Below are positions 45,701-56,087 of a stretch of 64,000 nt of DNA, one piece after another. The stretch is from Gyrodactylus bullatarudis (Eukaryota; Platyhelminthes; Monogenea; Gyrodactylidea; Gyrodactylidae). Where the stretch lies: contig SSNU01000042.1 of NCBI GenBank assembly GCA_012064415.1, positions 62,001-126,000 of the forward strand, given 5' to 3'. How positions within the stretch are numbered: position 1 is the first letter of the stretch; every line of letters begins with the position of its first letter. Below the pieces are notes generated by a model that was given only the letters and a program-made list of their open reading frames with translations, was not told the origin of the DNA and did no database searches. Position numbers and translations under genes: made by a program.

Positions 45701-48700
45701 GAATTGACTTTTTTACAAGAAACTCAATATTTTTCTTCAGAAATTGTTATTGTGGGAAATTGAAACTTTTGAATTTATTGATTATCAAGAAGGGGAATGA
45801 TCCAAAATTTTAAGTTTAACTTTTTCTTTCAACCTCCACGTCCCAATTCGAATTCTTTGTCTAATGTTGGTCTCGAATATCTGCATTTAACTGCTTCAAA
45901 TCTTTGAAATCGATAAAATTTTTGAGCTCAAATGTTGAAAAAGTGGAAATTTGGTACAGATTGAATTTTTTTTCAATTTCCACAACTTAATGACTTATTT
46001 CATTGTGGAATTCGAGAAATTAAATTTTTTCCCGACTTTCTGAAGAAAAATATTGCATTTCTTGTAAAAATAATCAATTCTCATCTTCATGTTTATGTTG
46101 AGATGAACTCCGACGAGCTCCGTCCTTATTAGGACTCGTCATTACACCATAGCCAGGTCTTCAACGCTGTGAGGCAGCGCTTCTAACCACTAGGCCAGAA
46201 CCCCCGTTCATCTCCTATTACTCCACACTTCAATAGTATTGACACCACCTACACACTGGTTGGAATTGACACTTGCTTATCCGAATTTCTAACATCTAGG
46301 TGTGAGAAGACAATCTCCATCAGGTTAGAGTTCACATGGATATAGTAATTACCAGTGACCACACTTTGCTAGTAGGTTAATTGTCTAAAAATACTGTAAT
46401 TTCCATATGGTGCTTATTTACAATAAACCCTTCATGTCTGATTTTTCCACAAAACTTTCTTGAGCGATAATTTTAACTAAATTCACCCCTCATTAGAAAG
46501 GAAATTTATTAAGCTACAAAATTATGTACAATTCATAAAGATAGCTTTTCACTGGTGCACACTGGTGGTTTTAGAGCCTATATTTTAACCTATATTATCT
46601 TTGAAATGATAAGTCGGCTTACAAAAAGGAATTTAGACTCAGAATCAGCGTAATTATTTTGGTTGGATTGCAAATTTTCTCATTTGAGAAAAAGTAATTT
46701 GGGACAGTTTTTAAGCTAATTTAATGTGTAAGAAAAGATGATATTCTTTAACCAATTGTTATCTTGTATCAGGAAAACGGCTGATTACTAAAATTACCTA
46801 TAGGTCAAGAATTCTAGAAGCTTTCATCATTCGAAGAAAACAGCCAAATTACTATTAGTTGGTTAATTAATTTTTGCTTCCTTTCAGTAGTGGGGCACCA
46901 GCAAACGTGGAAGCAACATTAGCTTTAATTAAAAATTCTGAATAAATTACAAAAATTGGAATTACATAACAAAAGAATTTAAAATTACTATTACTCCCCA
47001 ATATTAGAGTTAACAATTGAGAGTAGCCAAAAGAGAACATTAGGCCCATTGTACCAAGTTTCCCTTAATCACAGAAATCTATCCAACATTGCAATTTCAA
47101 AGGGAATATCAGAAAGTTAATCCTCCAGTATTTCCTAGCAACCAAATCCTTGCTCCGAAATATCTTTTCATGCTTTTGTAATGAGATTTAGAAAATTATG
47201 GAAATTTTCTTATATAAAACGTTTTTTACCCATGAGAAATTAATTTTTAACAAGTCTAACAGGAATTTTATTCAGATTCAAGCTAAAACCATGAAATTAA
47301 AGCACTAGAAAATGATTTTATTACTGATCCATAAAAACGATATTCCGCAGCTAAATTTGATGATATTTTTCGGCCAAGTCAAGCATGTATTTTGTCTTCT
47401 TAGGCTCTAGACCCGGTTTGAATAAGATATTTTCAAACTTCAATGAATTTAAAAAAATTGTTTATTTCGTGTTCTCTCAAAGGCAATGTGTGTGGAAATT
47501 TAGCCTTTTTATAAAAGAAAAGATATTTCTCTATAAAGGTGACATCTATTCTTGTGAAAATTCAATTAATAAAAAAAATCATTTCATTGTCATGTTAGGC
47601 TTTGGAGATTGGGAATGGGAGAAATGGAAAAAAAAGTTTTTTATCAAAACTTAAATGTCACTGATTTGCTCGATTTGCGAATCAGGAAATTTTTATTTAG
47701 TTGAGGAATATCTTAAAATAGTTTTAGGCAAGTCGGATAGATTTATCATTTTACAAGATTAGCTAGTTAGTTAGTTAGTTATTAAAGGAAAAATCTCAAT
47801 TTATTCAGAGAGAATTTTACAGTTTTAAGAAAAAAAAATTATGTCTAATAAAAGTAAATAGTAGTAAAAGTTGAAATTGAATGAAAAGAATATTTCAAAA
47901 ATTTCGAAAGAGTTGAAAAATATAAGCTGAAAAAACACCAAAAAATCTTCTATAATTAGCCTCACACAGATTTGTTTTAAAGTGACTGATAAAAAATTTC
48001 ACCCACAAATCCTTGCTGTCATCACCCGCATTTATTTTACAAAATTCAAGAATGTCACAAACCTTTAGATACGATTACTGGTTAGGATACAAGAATATAC
48101 AAAATCTCTCAGATGACATCTTGAGAAATCTGTACTTATGTTTACAATTTGATGAAAAAGAAATATCGTGGGCCAAAGAGAAATAAGAAACAAACATATA
48201 GATAAATATACATTGCGTTAGTGGGGAAAATTTATCTAGAATCAGGAAAGGAGAGTAGATTCTTATCAACGACACGGTTGTTCCCCCTTTTTACTCAAGT
48301 TTATACACTGAATTGGAAAAAAGTACATATCGACTCGGGAGACGTATCTTCTCAGCAGACTAGGGAATGATATTGAAAGAACGTTGACAACTTAATGAAA
48401 AAAGTAACTCTCAACTACATAGATTTTTTGACTTATCAACACAATAAACAGTTCAGTGTAGATCTCATTTTCAATTTCGTCTCTCAAAGAAAGGGGGTAG
48501 GGGACTGATGATTTCGTGATATCCATCATCTATTAAAGTATAGGAATCAATGTACTTTTAGATTTGTAAATTTTCATAGAAAAAGGTAAACATAAATTCA
48601 GTGAAGTAATGAGAAATAATCTAGATAATCTGAACCACTTTTTTACCGTTTTCTTTCAAAACTTTGAAAATCACAGGGCAATAAAATGTTTTTTATATCA

Positions 48701-49844
48701 AAGCTAAATATGAGTATTAACCTTAGGAGCGAGAGGGATTCGATTATTTTTACTTCGTGAGAACCAAGTTTGAATAAACAGGAAATGTGGAGAGTTTTAC
48801 TGACTGAAAATTAGGGAGAAATTAAAATCTTTCTTGCCTAATTTCCAGCTCAAAACTCTAAAAAAAGGTTCATGTATTAACCAGCATTATATTGTCTACA
48901 CGAGTAGATGATCATTTAACAAAGCATACGGTATTCACTAGCCATCCCGAAAAAAAACACATTTTTGAAAATCAAAAGAAAGAATTTTCATGTTCTGATA
49001 TACAAAAATATGATTTTCCCTAGAATCATGAAATATCCATGCGAAAGAAGACTCAATTTTTATTCAAAATGTTGCAAAAATTATTCAAAAATATTGATTT
49101 TTTTCATATTTTGTAGTAAAATTCATTGGAAAAATCTTGGCGCGTGTTTAAAAATTTTAATTTTCAGTCGAGATTTTGTTTATCAGAACAAACTCGAAAA
49201 CGTATGGTTTTATAGGAAGGAAAATCATCTTCAAAATGAGAAAAGTTGAAAAATTTGGCCTACTCTAATGGTTAGGTAATAGAAAGAAGAAATATCACTT
49301 ACCGACAAATAAAAAAGTATCTTTGCACAGCCAAAAGAACCGTTAGCCAAACTGAAATTGTATGAGCCAATGTTGGCAATTCAATGAATGAATATTGATG
49401 CATGTAAGCCAGCCATTTTCGGCGTATCAAGAAACTTCTGTCAATCGCGAATATGAGTTGAAACGGTAGGGGTAAAACACTCGAACAAAGATCAGCCAAG
49501 GCGATACCCATTAGAATCGAATTGCTTGCATTCTGCATTGACTTCTGCATGAGAAGAATTACAACCAGTGTATTCATGAGGAAACTGAAGAATAACAAGA
49601 CGATCATGAGTCTTGTCTCGACAAATTCAATGAGCCAAGAGGGGTAGGTCTTTCCCCGGACAACTGAGGAGCAGTAGTCTTCTTTGCTATTTATAAGAAT
49701 GCTAGAATTAAACGACTTAAAGATCATAGGCAATAAACTGGAGATGTTTGAGTTCTCTGAAAGACTTGAGGTCTGTGGGAATATTCCGTTGGAGTCGTTG
49801 ACAAAACCAAGCCTGTGAAGGGTCTGATAGAGGTCGTATAGTTC
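30714..49844 (-). CDS. Rhodopsin-class peptide G protein-coupled receptor (sex-peptide/MIP-receptor or FMRFamide-receptor-like)
   Basis: Four exons from the right: 49844-49303, 39089-38942, 33105-32635 and 30857-30714 (stop TAG), joined in phases 2, 0, 0; about 434 residues. The first exon starts at an acceptor, so an upstream N-terminal exon is missing. It encodes an N-glycosylation-rich ectodomain (NDS, NIS, NSS), TM1, TM2 (ILMGIALADLCSSVLPLPFQ) and TM3 ending AVQRYFFICR, a variant of the DRY motif. The second exon carries TM4, the third ECL2 (LYKCTNM), TM5, a long ICL3 and TM6, and the fourth TM7 (FLVMTYPANFFIYC) with a short Ser-rich tail. QRYxxxC and YPxNFxIYC fit the sex-peptide/myoinhibitory peptide receptor group and its FMRFamide-like relatives; the ligand is an inference. 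The 10.2-kb intron holds a piggyBac element. Confidence 0.78.
30895..31080 (-). repeat. Dispersed GGCGCG repeat family, copy 2
   Basis: Reverse complement of the repeat at 5018-5185, sharing AAAATTCATTCAAAATTTGT, TTGGCGCG, ATTTTCAAATGA and AAAAGTTGTAAAAATTTGTA. It lies just upstream, in gene terms, of the GPCR TM7 exon. Confidence 0.6.
33330..33520 (+). repeat. Solo-LTR-like sequence
   Basis: Contains ATTGGTC, TATATAAA at 33416-33423, TCAGT at 33435-33439 (arthropod-type initiator), GGTCTGAAGAG, AATAAA at 33465-33470, GCTTTATTCACC and GTTCTTAACACTAGCATGAC. This promoter-then-poly(A) order is what a U3-R-U5 LTR should have. Just upstream, 33120-33321 encodes a Lys/Arg-rich peptide (SRKRNLSTSPKQQKRKGKQR) that could be the end of an element ORF. 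It is located in the GPCR intron 33106-38941. Related copies are at 2560, 60085 and 62132. Confidence 0.45.
34337..34910 (+). repeat. Two tRNA-like (SINE head) fragments
   Basis: 34337-34370 has AAGCTCAGTTGGTAGTGCAT, close to a tRNA D-arm/A box, without a B box. 34848-34910 has TAGCTCAGCTGATGGA followed 35 bases later by AGATTCGTGATC, resembling an A box and a weakened B box. Neither folds convincingly as a tRNA, so these are probably tRNA-derived SINE remnants. Confidence 0.35.
34993..35631. mobile_element. Hairpin MITE family, copy G
   Basis: Starts AAACCAAGTTGACATGAAGA and ends with TCTTCATGTTAATTAAGTTT. The arms pair along their length, for example TTCTAAAACGTAATGAGCTA with TAGCTCATTCCGTTTTAGAA. 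It belongs with the subgroup at 45678 and 61663, and it lies in the GPCR intron 33106-38941. Confidence 0.7.
35632..37907. other. GPCR intron, repeat remnants only
   Basis: About 36770-36990 is a hairpin-family fragment (GAATTCAACTCCCAAAGGTT, TTTCGGCGCC). About 37660-37730 repeats the block seen at 2495-2550 (AGAGAGGTAAATTTTTTAAC). 37770-37870 is a partial GGCGCG-family copy. No exon recognised. Confidence 0.4.
37908..38865. mobile_element. Tc1/mariner-like element with ~170-bp terminal repeats
   Basis: Begins CAGTATATTCTTAAAATTAG and ends CTAATTTTAAGAATATACTG, each bordered by TA as expected for Tc1/mariner target duplication. The inverted repeats continue for about 170 bp, including TTCGTACTGAGCTTGTCTAG and GAAGTTTCAAGATACTATCA. 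The roughly 600-bp interior encodes no DDE transposase that I can recognise. It has several medium ORFs on both strands, none identified. It lies 76 bp from the GPCR exon 38942-39089. Confidence 0.7.
39506..40252. mobile_element. Hairpin MITE family, copy H (near-perfect hairpin)
   Basis: Arms of about 330 bp face each other across a loop of roughly 85 bp. Over the inner 250 bp I count only a handful of differences between the arms, for example GGAGACTACC against GGAAACTACC. Landmarks are GTAGCGCCAAAATCCCAT and GATCAAAAGTTGATTTTTAA. Located at the 3' part, in gene terms, of the 10.2-kb GPCR intron, so it would be transcribed as a long foldback within that pre-mRNA. Confidence 0.85.
40253..41720. 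other. GPCR intron, no gene seen
   Basis: AT-rich sequence left of the piggyBac element. I found no splice-bounded open segment, repeat copy or RNA gene. Confidence 0.4.
41721..43302 (+). mobile_element. piggyBac-like transposon, internally deleted
   Basis: Bounded by TTAA at 41721-41724 and 43299-43302. The left end reads TCCTTTCGGTGCCG and the right end, reversed, CCCTTTCGATGCCG. The 14-bp palindrome GGACATATATGTCC occurs three times: 41741, 42061 and 43174. The last two lie in inverted orientation around the ORF, each joined to a shared AAACGGC block. The element is about 1.6 kb, shorter than an intact piggyBac. It lies in the GPCR intron on the opposite strand. A solitary end of the same type is at 19614. 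Confidence 0.85.
42092..43119 (+). pseudogene. piggyBac (PGBD-like) transposase, deleted and frameshifted
   Basis: Three pieces in three frames: 42092-42340, an acidic N-terminal segment; 42351-42668; and about 42700-43119. The second carries GSYDLLYSESEKLYFLRWFD, then NKAVTFTSTFAG and NKSMGGVDLFDSFMSRYQ, the conserved block with the third catalytic Asp. The third carries the following helix (SIVNSWLLYKRN) and a C-terminal Cys-rich finger (CSICKRKISTYCITC). The middle of the protein with the first two catalytic Asp residues is missing, between about 42340 and 42351. This is a dead internal-deletion copy; the family is clear. Confidence 0.85.
43306..43905. repeat. Hairpin MITE family, copy I (left end missing)
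   Basis: Starts inside the left arm at GAAATCCTACTTTTTGGTGA directly after the piggyBac right TTAA. It continues through CGCTAAAATCCCATTTTTTC and then the complementary right arm to GTAGGATTCCAAAAAATCTT. The outer left arm is not found on the other side of the piggyBac element, so the transposon did not simply insert into an intact copy. Confidence 0.65.
43906..45677. other. GPCR intron, no gene seen
   Basis: Unannotatable AT-rich sequence. No ORF, repeat family or RNA gene that I can support. Confidence 0.4.
45678..46096. mobile_element. Hairpin MITE family, copy J
   Basis: Left end AAACCTAATCGACATGAAGA; right end TCTCATCTTCATGTTTATG. The CTTGTAAAAATAATCAATTC segment pairs with its counterpart in the left arm. 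Same subgroup as 34993 and 61663. Confidence 0.65.
46104..46206 (-). repeat. tRNA-derived SINE-like head
   Basis: On the minus strand GGTTCTGGCCTAGTGGTTAG contains a full A-box match (TGGCCTAGTGG), followed at tRNA-like spacing by GCGTTGAAGACC, a weakened B box. The acceptor stem does not pair, so this is a SINE or tRNA pseudogene rather than a working tRNA. It abuts the hairpin MITE at 45678-46096. Confidence 0.45.
46207..49084. other. GPCR intron, no gene seen
   Basis: No exon or repeat family recognised. A (TTAG)n microsatellite of about five units lies at 47759-47783. Confidence 0.4.
49085..49265 (+). repeat. Dispersed GGCGCG repeat family, copy 3
   Basis: Shares GTAGTAAAATTCATTGGAAA, TTGGCGCG, the ATTTTCAG block and TTTGTTTATCAGAACAAACT with the copies at 5018 and 30895. 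It ends 37 bp before the GPCR exon at 49303. Confidence 0.55.
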
Positions 49845-51449
49845 CTAAATGAATAAAAATTAATCTTTCTTTTAATCTGGCCCAGGAAGAGAAAAAAAAG
49901 TAAAGGAATGCCATCTTTTGAGATGGGGAAACATCCAATCTGAAATATGAGATAAATTCTCTCAAATTACATGGAATTTGACAAGTAACGAAATTGCATC
50001 CTCTTACAATATAAAATCTGTATTAAATTTGATTGTTTTCTATGGGCTTTCTCACCGCAAGGGATTCGTTTTCATTTCATCGATGTTAAAAAGCTCATAG
50101 TCTCTTTGTCATTCAGAAAAATTACTGGAAAACAAAAGGGGGCAAATGTTCTGTAGATTAGTCGAATATTTCTTAAATTTAACTCAGCATTTTGGTTATG
50201 AATAAAGCCTATTTTAATCAGCCGTATTCCCTCTGTATTACTTGATTATAGTATCAGGGCTCAAAGCTATAAGAGAAAATGATCTTAATCCGAATTTTTT
50301 GAAGTAGGGAAATGATTTTCATTGTTTGTGGAGTGTAAAACTACACCTCTATTCAATTTTGTATATTCACAGTTTTTCAATAAATAAATAACTTGTCATT
50401 GTACTTTGAAGTAGATCTATTAGGTCCTGGTAAAAATTTTTGTCTAAAAATTTCAAAAAGTTGAGATTTCTAGATCAATCGATAGAGAATGGAAATTCTG
50501 ATCAGAATGGTATCGTATATTGGGGAGGGGGTTGTTTCTTATAAGCTTAAAATCAGATTAAAGTCGGCTCAAATAATTTTTCTACATTTTTCATGGATGT
50601 CGATTTTAATACATTTCTAAATTTAATTACAGTTCTTTTCTTAACTTTAAACAGTTTGCAGAATACAAAAAAACCGTCATGGGGTTTTCCTTGATTTGCT
50701 TTTACTAGTTTTTGTGTATGAAAATGTTCAGTGAAAATTACTCTCTCTCTCTCTCACCCCAAAGAATATAGAATAAACGTTGAAATGAAAAAAATATATT
50801 TCATGAGAGATAAATTTTTGTAAATTTGTGAAATTTTCTTCGGCAATTCAGACTCCAGAAACTGAACTTTGAACTATATTGAAAATTTTCCACCCCTCGT
50901 CTGTTTATTGTCGCTGGTCTAAGGGATCAACTAGCCGAATCAGAGGGAACACATGCAATCTCTGTTTCTACGAATATGCACACAAAGATTAAATGTTTCT
51001 GTGAATGTGACACAGAACTACACACTACCTCCTGAAGAATCAGATTAGGGATTTTATCTTAATTATAAATCAAAAAAAACATAGTCTGCGTAGACTAAAT
51101 GTCCCATGAGAGGTGGGCAAAGAAAGTTGTGTGTGGTTACGAGGCGTAATTAGATATTTTTGTAACTTGTTCGTTGAAAAGTATTCAAGGATGATGTTTC
51201 TTGTTTGTTTTCCCTTTTCGTTTTTTTCACAGATCAAGGGGTGGAGCAAAGAGATCCTAATTAGAGTGTGTAAATCATATATCGGCTGAAACATATTTTT
51301 TAGTTTGAATAATTAAATATATATATACATGTATTGGGTTATATTAGCATTATGCATTTTTTTTAAATGTTCAAACCCATAAAACATTTCTTTTGTGATA
51401 TTGATTACTTTTATTTCAGGAATTCAATTTTATTAAGGGTTTTTTTTTG
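49845..51449. other. Upstream of the first recognised GPCR exon
   Basis: An N-terminal GPCR exon should lie upstream of 49844, here or beyond, but I could not identify it. About 50041-50156 is a partial copy of the MITE at 57098 (GCAAGGGATTCGTTTTCATT, GGGGGCAAATGTTCTG). The rest is AT-rich with a CT tract near 50740. Confidence 0.4.
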
Positions 51450-52355
51450 TTAGAAAATTTTATTCAATATTAATATAACAATCAGGAAAAGCATTATTAA
51501 AATAAAGGTTTTCTGCATCTTGGGCATCTTGTAAATATAGAATGAATTAGATATAATTATTATGTTCTCCGGGAGCTGAATATCAGCGAAGCAAATTCCC
51601 GAATTAATTGGTTTAACCATACTACTGGTGGAGTTAAAAGAAACATATTGTTTCCTATTAGTTAAAAAGAACATAGTCAAATTAACTATATAAGGGTCAA
51701 TATTCAGGTTAATAAGTTTTCTCTTTTACGAGAATTTCAATTTATCGAATGCCTTTGATATATCGATGAAATGCACAATTAAATAATTATTAAGTTTTTT
51801 CTCAAGTGGAGTTATGTAGTTCATAAATTCAATCATATTGGTGGCAGTGCTTTTCCCAGTCAAGAACCCATGTTGGGTTTTATCTGGGAAAGGATGTGGC
51901 AATGCTTTTGAGATTTCATTTGTTAAAAAGCGGTCCAGTATGGAAAGAAAAATATTTAAAGATGAAATTGGCCTTAGATCAGAGAAATCTGAGTATTTTT
52001 TAAACTTTGGAATAGGCGTTATTTTAGTAATAAGCCATTCGTTTGGGATTATGCATGATGAGATGCAACAATTCAAAAATTGGACTAAAGAAATTAAGAA
52101 AGACAGGGGTAAGTTAAATAATAAATTCAGGGAATTAAAATGTGAATCAAGTCTATTTTTGTTTTTTCAATTTTCATAGATCAGATTTAAGTCGTTCAGA
52201 GTCATGAGAGGAGGAGTATTAAGAGTTGCGATATTATCAATTTTTTCTTCATTATTAAAAGTTGATATGAAGTAATAATTTATTTTATCACAAAATTGCT
52301 GGTCAGGGAGGTTAGTAAAATTAGTAATTGAGGAAGTTTTGCTGATATTGAGCAA
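51450..52355 (-). pseudogene. Non-LTR retrotransposon reverse transcriptase, broken
   Basis: On the minus strand 52355-51726 is one frame interrupted by a single TGA at 52167-52169. It reads QQFCDKINYYF, then LRPISSLNIFLSILDRFLTN, TQHGFLTGKSTATNMIEF and HFIDISKAFDKL, the N-terminal palm and finger blocks of LINE-type (jockey/CR1-like) reverse transcriptases with the first catalytic Asp. A shift into another frame at 51680-51450 gives TNRKQYVSFNSTSS and VKPINSGI, the next block. The catalytic FADD region is not recognisable and no endonuclease is present. Dead fragment. Confidence 0.8.
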
Positions 52356-52629
52356 TTTCCTGATGGTCTGTCAGTGTATACACTGATTATAGTTTCTACA
52401 TTGGTCGTAACAACAACTTCAATCTCTTAGAGTCATCTACTCATTAATGAATCTTCTTAGCCAATCCCTGGTTTCAATTCCATCCAATGAAAATAGAGAA
52501 ACCAATTTTATAGTATTTTTTCATTTACTGGCATAAATAATGCCTACTCTCAAGTGGGTGGTATGTTTGGACTTTCTCAATGCTGAAGCATTTTCTAACA
52601 ATAAATTGAAGACTGGCAAACCTCAAATG

Positions 52630-53090
52630 ACTTTAATTGATCAAGATTTTTTGGGACTTAGTTCATGAGGTCCCATTTTACGATATGAAGAAAGGAAAGG
52701 TGGAATAGGATCAAATTTTTGATGAAAAAATTGAGATTTTACGTAAACATCAAAGATTTCTGTGTTCTCACGTTGCCTACATTTACGATTTGAAGAAAAA
52801 AATAGTTTTAGTAAAAATTATGCTTGTTTTTCAAATGTCGAATTTGGCGTGAATTCAAAGTGAGAGAATGATCAAAAGTTGATTTTCAGGATCACAATAA
52901 TCGACAAGAAAGCCAAATATCGTCGACAAATTCTCGAAAGATCCAACATTTTCGAGGGATTTTGGCGTCAAATCGAAATTTGAAAAATTACCATATTTTT
53001 CATTAGAACATTTTTCTTCAAATCGTAAGAGTGGACAACATGAGTAGGATTCCAAAAGATCTCTTACATATTCTGTTGAAATTCAAAAAA
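52630..53090. repeat. Hairpin MITE family, rearranged fragment
   Basis: Pieces of both arms: GATCAAGATTTTTTGGGACT, CACGTTGCCTACATTTACGA, GTGAGAGAATGATCAAAAGT, and the right-arm GGCGTCAAATCGAAATTTGA. Order and spacing differ from full copies. Confidence 0.5.
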
Positions 53091-53163
53091 GGAATATGTT
53101 CTAACATCTTCGATCTATGGTTGCTAGCTGTTTACATGATGTAAAAAATCCAGAGTTTCTAAA

Positions 53164-53458
53164 TACACTAAACTCTTCAAAAAATGTAGGACTGGAAAAC
53201 CCGACGCACAAAATAAAATCAACCTTTTTCCAGACCTTAAGCTCAAATAATGATAAGAATAGTTTTTTCTTCTCATAGAAGCATAAAAATAATACCATCA
53301 GATGCAGAATGAAAAACTGTTTCACCTCCGTAAATCTCAGCCAGATATATTATTCTGGCTAAAAACTAGACGAGCTTAAACTTCATATGATTTCATTTTT
53401 AGTTTTCAAATGAATTTGGGAAAAAATCATTCACACATTTTTTGAAGAGTTTAGTGTA
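53164..53458. mobile_element. Tc1/mariner-type MITE with perfect 24-bp ends
   Basis: TACACTAAACTCTTCAAAAA starts a 24-bp sequence at 53164-53187 that is matched exactly in reverse complement at 53435-53458. Taking the outer TA on each side as the target duplication, the repeats start CACTAAACTC. The 295-bp element encodes nothing recognisable. Confidence 0.75.
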
Positions 53459-56087
53459 ATAACAACGGGTTCCAGGGATTGAGATGCAAAAATTGCAATC
53501 TAACTAAATAAAAAAGTCTTGAAGAAGAAACAAATCGATAAGTTTAATAGAATTATACCCATTTTATGGGCAATCTATGTCTAATTACTTATCCTGTTTC
53601 AGACTGATGATTGGGAAATAAAACTTTATCAGAGTATTTTCATATTTTTCATCTCTTTTTATATATATGTAGTCAATTATAAAATTCAATCTCTAGCTAG
53701 CTAGGAAGATGGATCTTTTACTCTAATTACTGCTGTAGATGATAATCTCATGTCTAACTATTGAAATGAATTTAATAAATTTAGTTCCAGCTCTTTGACT
53801 TTTATTGTGGGAAACAAATTGTCATCTTAAATCATGAAAAAACTATCGGCAAACAATCGGTGAATATAATAATTTAGATAAGAAATGTAATGTTATAACA
53901 TTAGATAAAATGATTCACTGAGAAAAAATTAGCGCGATATTTCCATTTTTTTAAACTTTGAGTTGAAAAAATTGATACCATATTTCATATTTTCCCGTGT
54001 TGAAATTCAATAATAAGTAGTGAGTAATTATTGAATTGATTCGGAAAATCGAGTAAATATAAGTACAGGTATCAAAAACGGGTACAAAACGGAGCCAAAA
54101 GTGAAGTCCCAGAGAATTTTTTTTCATGACTCGCAATCAATCTTTTGTCTATCCCATGGTTTTTGAATACGCTTGTTACAGTTATCTACAGTTGTTTTAA
54201 CACAAGTATTTTTGGTTCAGAAGTTATCGATAAAAAAATTACCCATTACGTTTTAAACAAAAATTAATTTTTTGAAAAAATCAACTCTCTTTGAATTAGT
54301 ATAGCGCGAGTTTGACGAATGATAAAGCCAAGATCTTTGCGTATTCCAGGAGATTAACAAATTTCCTATCGAATGGGGGTGGTAAACCAAGTATTTTCTG
54401 AGGCTTGAATGAATAAAAATGAGTTGCCTAAAATGATGTGTGATAGAACTATAAGGGTTAAATTTTAGGGTCACCAATTTTACAAAGTACCTCTTTATCG
54501 ATAAACTAGGATGATCTGAGATTAGTTCAACTTGGAAGAAAAATAGGCCTCTTCGAAAGGAGTTTCTATGTGACAAATAAAGATGGAATGATTACAGTAA
54601 AAATATTTCTATTGGAACATCTTATTTTTATTGAAACACGAATATGTATTATTTATCTCGACCAATCAAAATGCAGCAAGTGATTTCTTTACATTTAGAT
54701 AGGAAAAAAGTGAGTTTTTGTGAAAATGTGAAAATTCACTGTTTTCAGGGGGTAAAATGAGTGTCAAATCCATCTTCTGCACATTTTAAAACCCCTGATC
54801 ATCATTAGAGAGGAAAAGACAACGAGTTGGTGAGTATATGCAAGAAAATGTATTTGGTGAAATTATGTCAATTACAAAAAGTGAGATAGTTCTTGAAGGA
54901 AGAAAGCCCAGGAGAAACTCTTTGAAAATTAGATTGGACACATATGGATATCCAAGTTTTTAATTAAAACAAGTTTCGTATTCTCTAATAGGAATAATTT
55001 GATGGATTCATCAATACATGAGAAGAGATTAGGGGAAATGTATAGAAAAAGTATGTAATTACTATGATTATAATTATTGAACTGTAAAATAGAAAAGTTT
55101 CCCCATCACCTTAGCAATAATAATTACTTGCTTTGACAAAATCCATATTCCACAATCTTTTTACAGTTTATGGGATTTTGCTTAACGTATATATGGACTG
55201 GATTAAAGGCGTGAAGATGAAAATTCACTCTATTTATACAAAGAAAAAGTCGATTTCAAAAAAGTTGAAGCTGTTAAATGCTAATGACTGTTCAGAATCT
55301 ATATGTTGGATAATTTTCCTAACCATTGGTTATTAACCAATAGAGATATTCATTGAAAAAAAAGAACTTTTAAAAGCGGTTCTAAAGGTATATAACACTT
55401 GTAGGTTCTGAGCAAGTCCTACGGTTATTGTAAATAGACTGGATAATTATTCAATCTAATAAACGTATTGAAAGTCAAGAAACTAATTTTTCGTTTGAAT
55501 GATAATATTGAACGAGCTTCATCAAGAATATTTTTGTTTGGTTCTAAACTCATAAGGAAAGTTAGAGAAAACTAGTGTATATTTGAGTGATAAAAGTTAT
55601 ATTTCCTCGGATCTCTTCAGACTCTACACCGGTAACATTTAAATACTATTACAATTATTATACTATTATTTATTTTTTTTGAACAGACCATGATCCAATT
55701 AAAAATACTTAAAATTAGTGTGATTTAATTTTTTAAGCTCTTATTGTATTGATAAATTTCAATATATTCCCGCTGTATTTCCAAGTAGAAAATTTGCATT
55801 TCAAATTATTATTGACAAATTATTTTTTTCAATTTATTGCAAATTGGCCAAGTCTTAACCAGTCAAGTGTGATAGGAAAAAAACACACAACTCCGACGGT
55901 CTCCCTCAAGTCAATCTAAGCTATGATGCAAAAATTTTCCTCCAGTCAGCTCTTTCTCAAGAAATCCTCAATCAATAGGAGTGAATAAATTGAGTGAAAT
56001 TCTCCTCAAATTTCACCTTGGGCAATTGAAAAAAGATGGAGTATCCAGAACTGTAGTGTGGAAGGGGAAATATTCTACCTTGACCAT
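53459..56087. other. Intergenic, no gene seen
   Basis: AT-rich. One dispersed repeat is present at about 55350-55475 (AACTTTTAAAAGCGGTTCTA, GTAGGTTCTGAGCAAGTCCT); its inverted counterpart is at about 59940-60060. No ORF supported. Confidence 0.4.

Noticed and set aside
47385..47654. 89-codon ORF in the GPCR intron
   Set aside because: Phe/Lys-rich translation typical of AT-rich non-coding DNA, with no motif.
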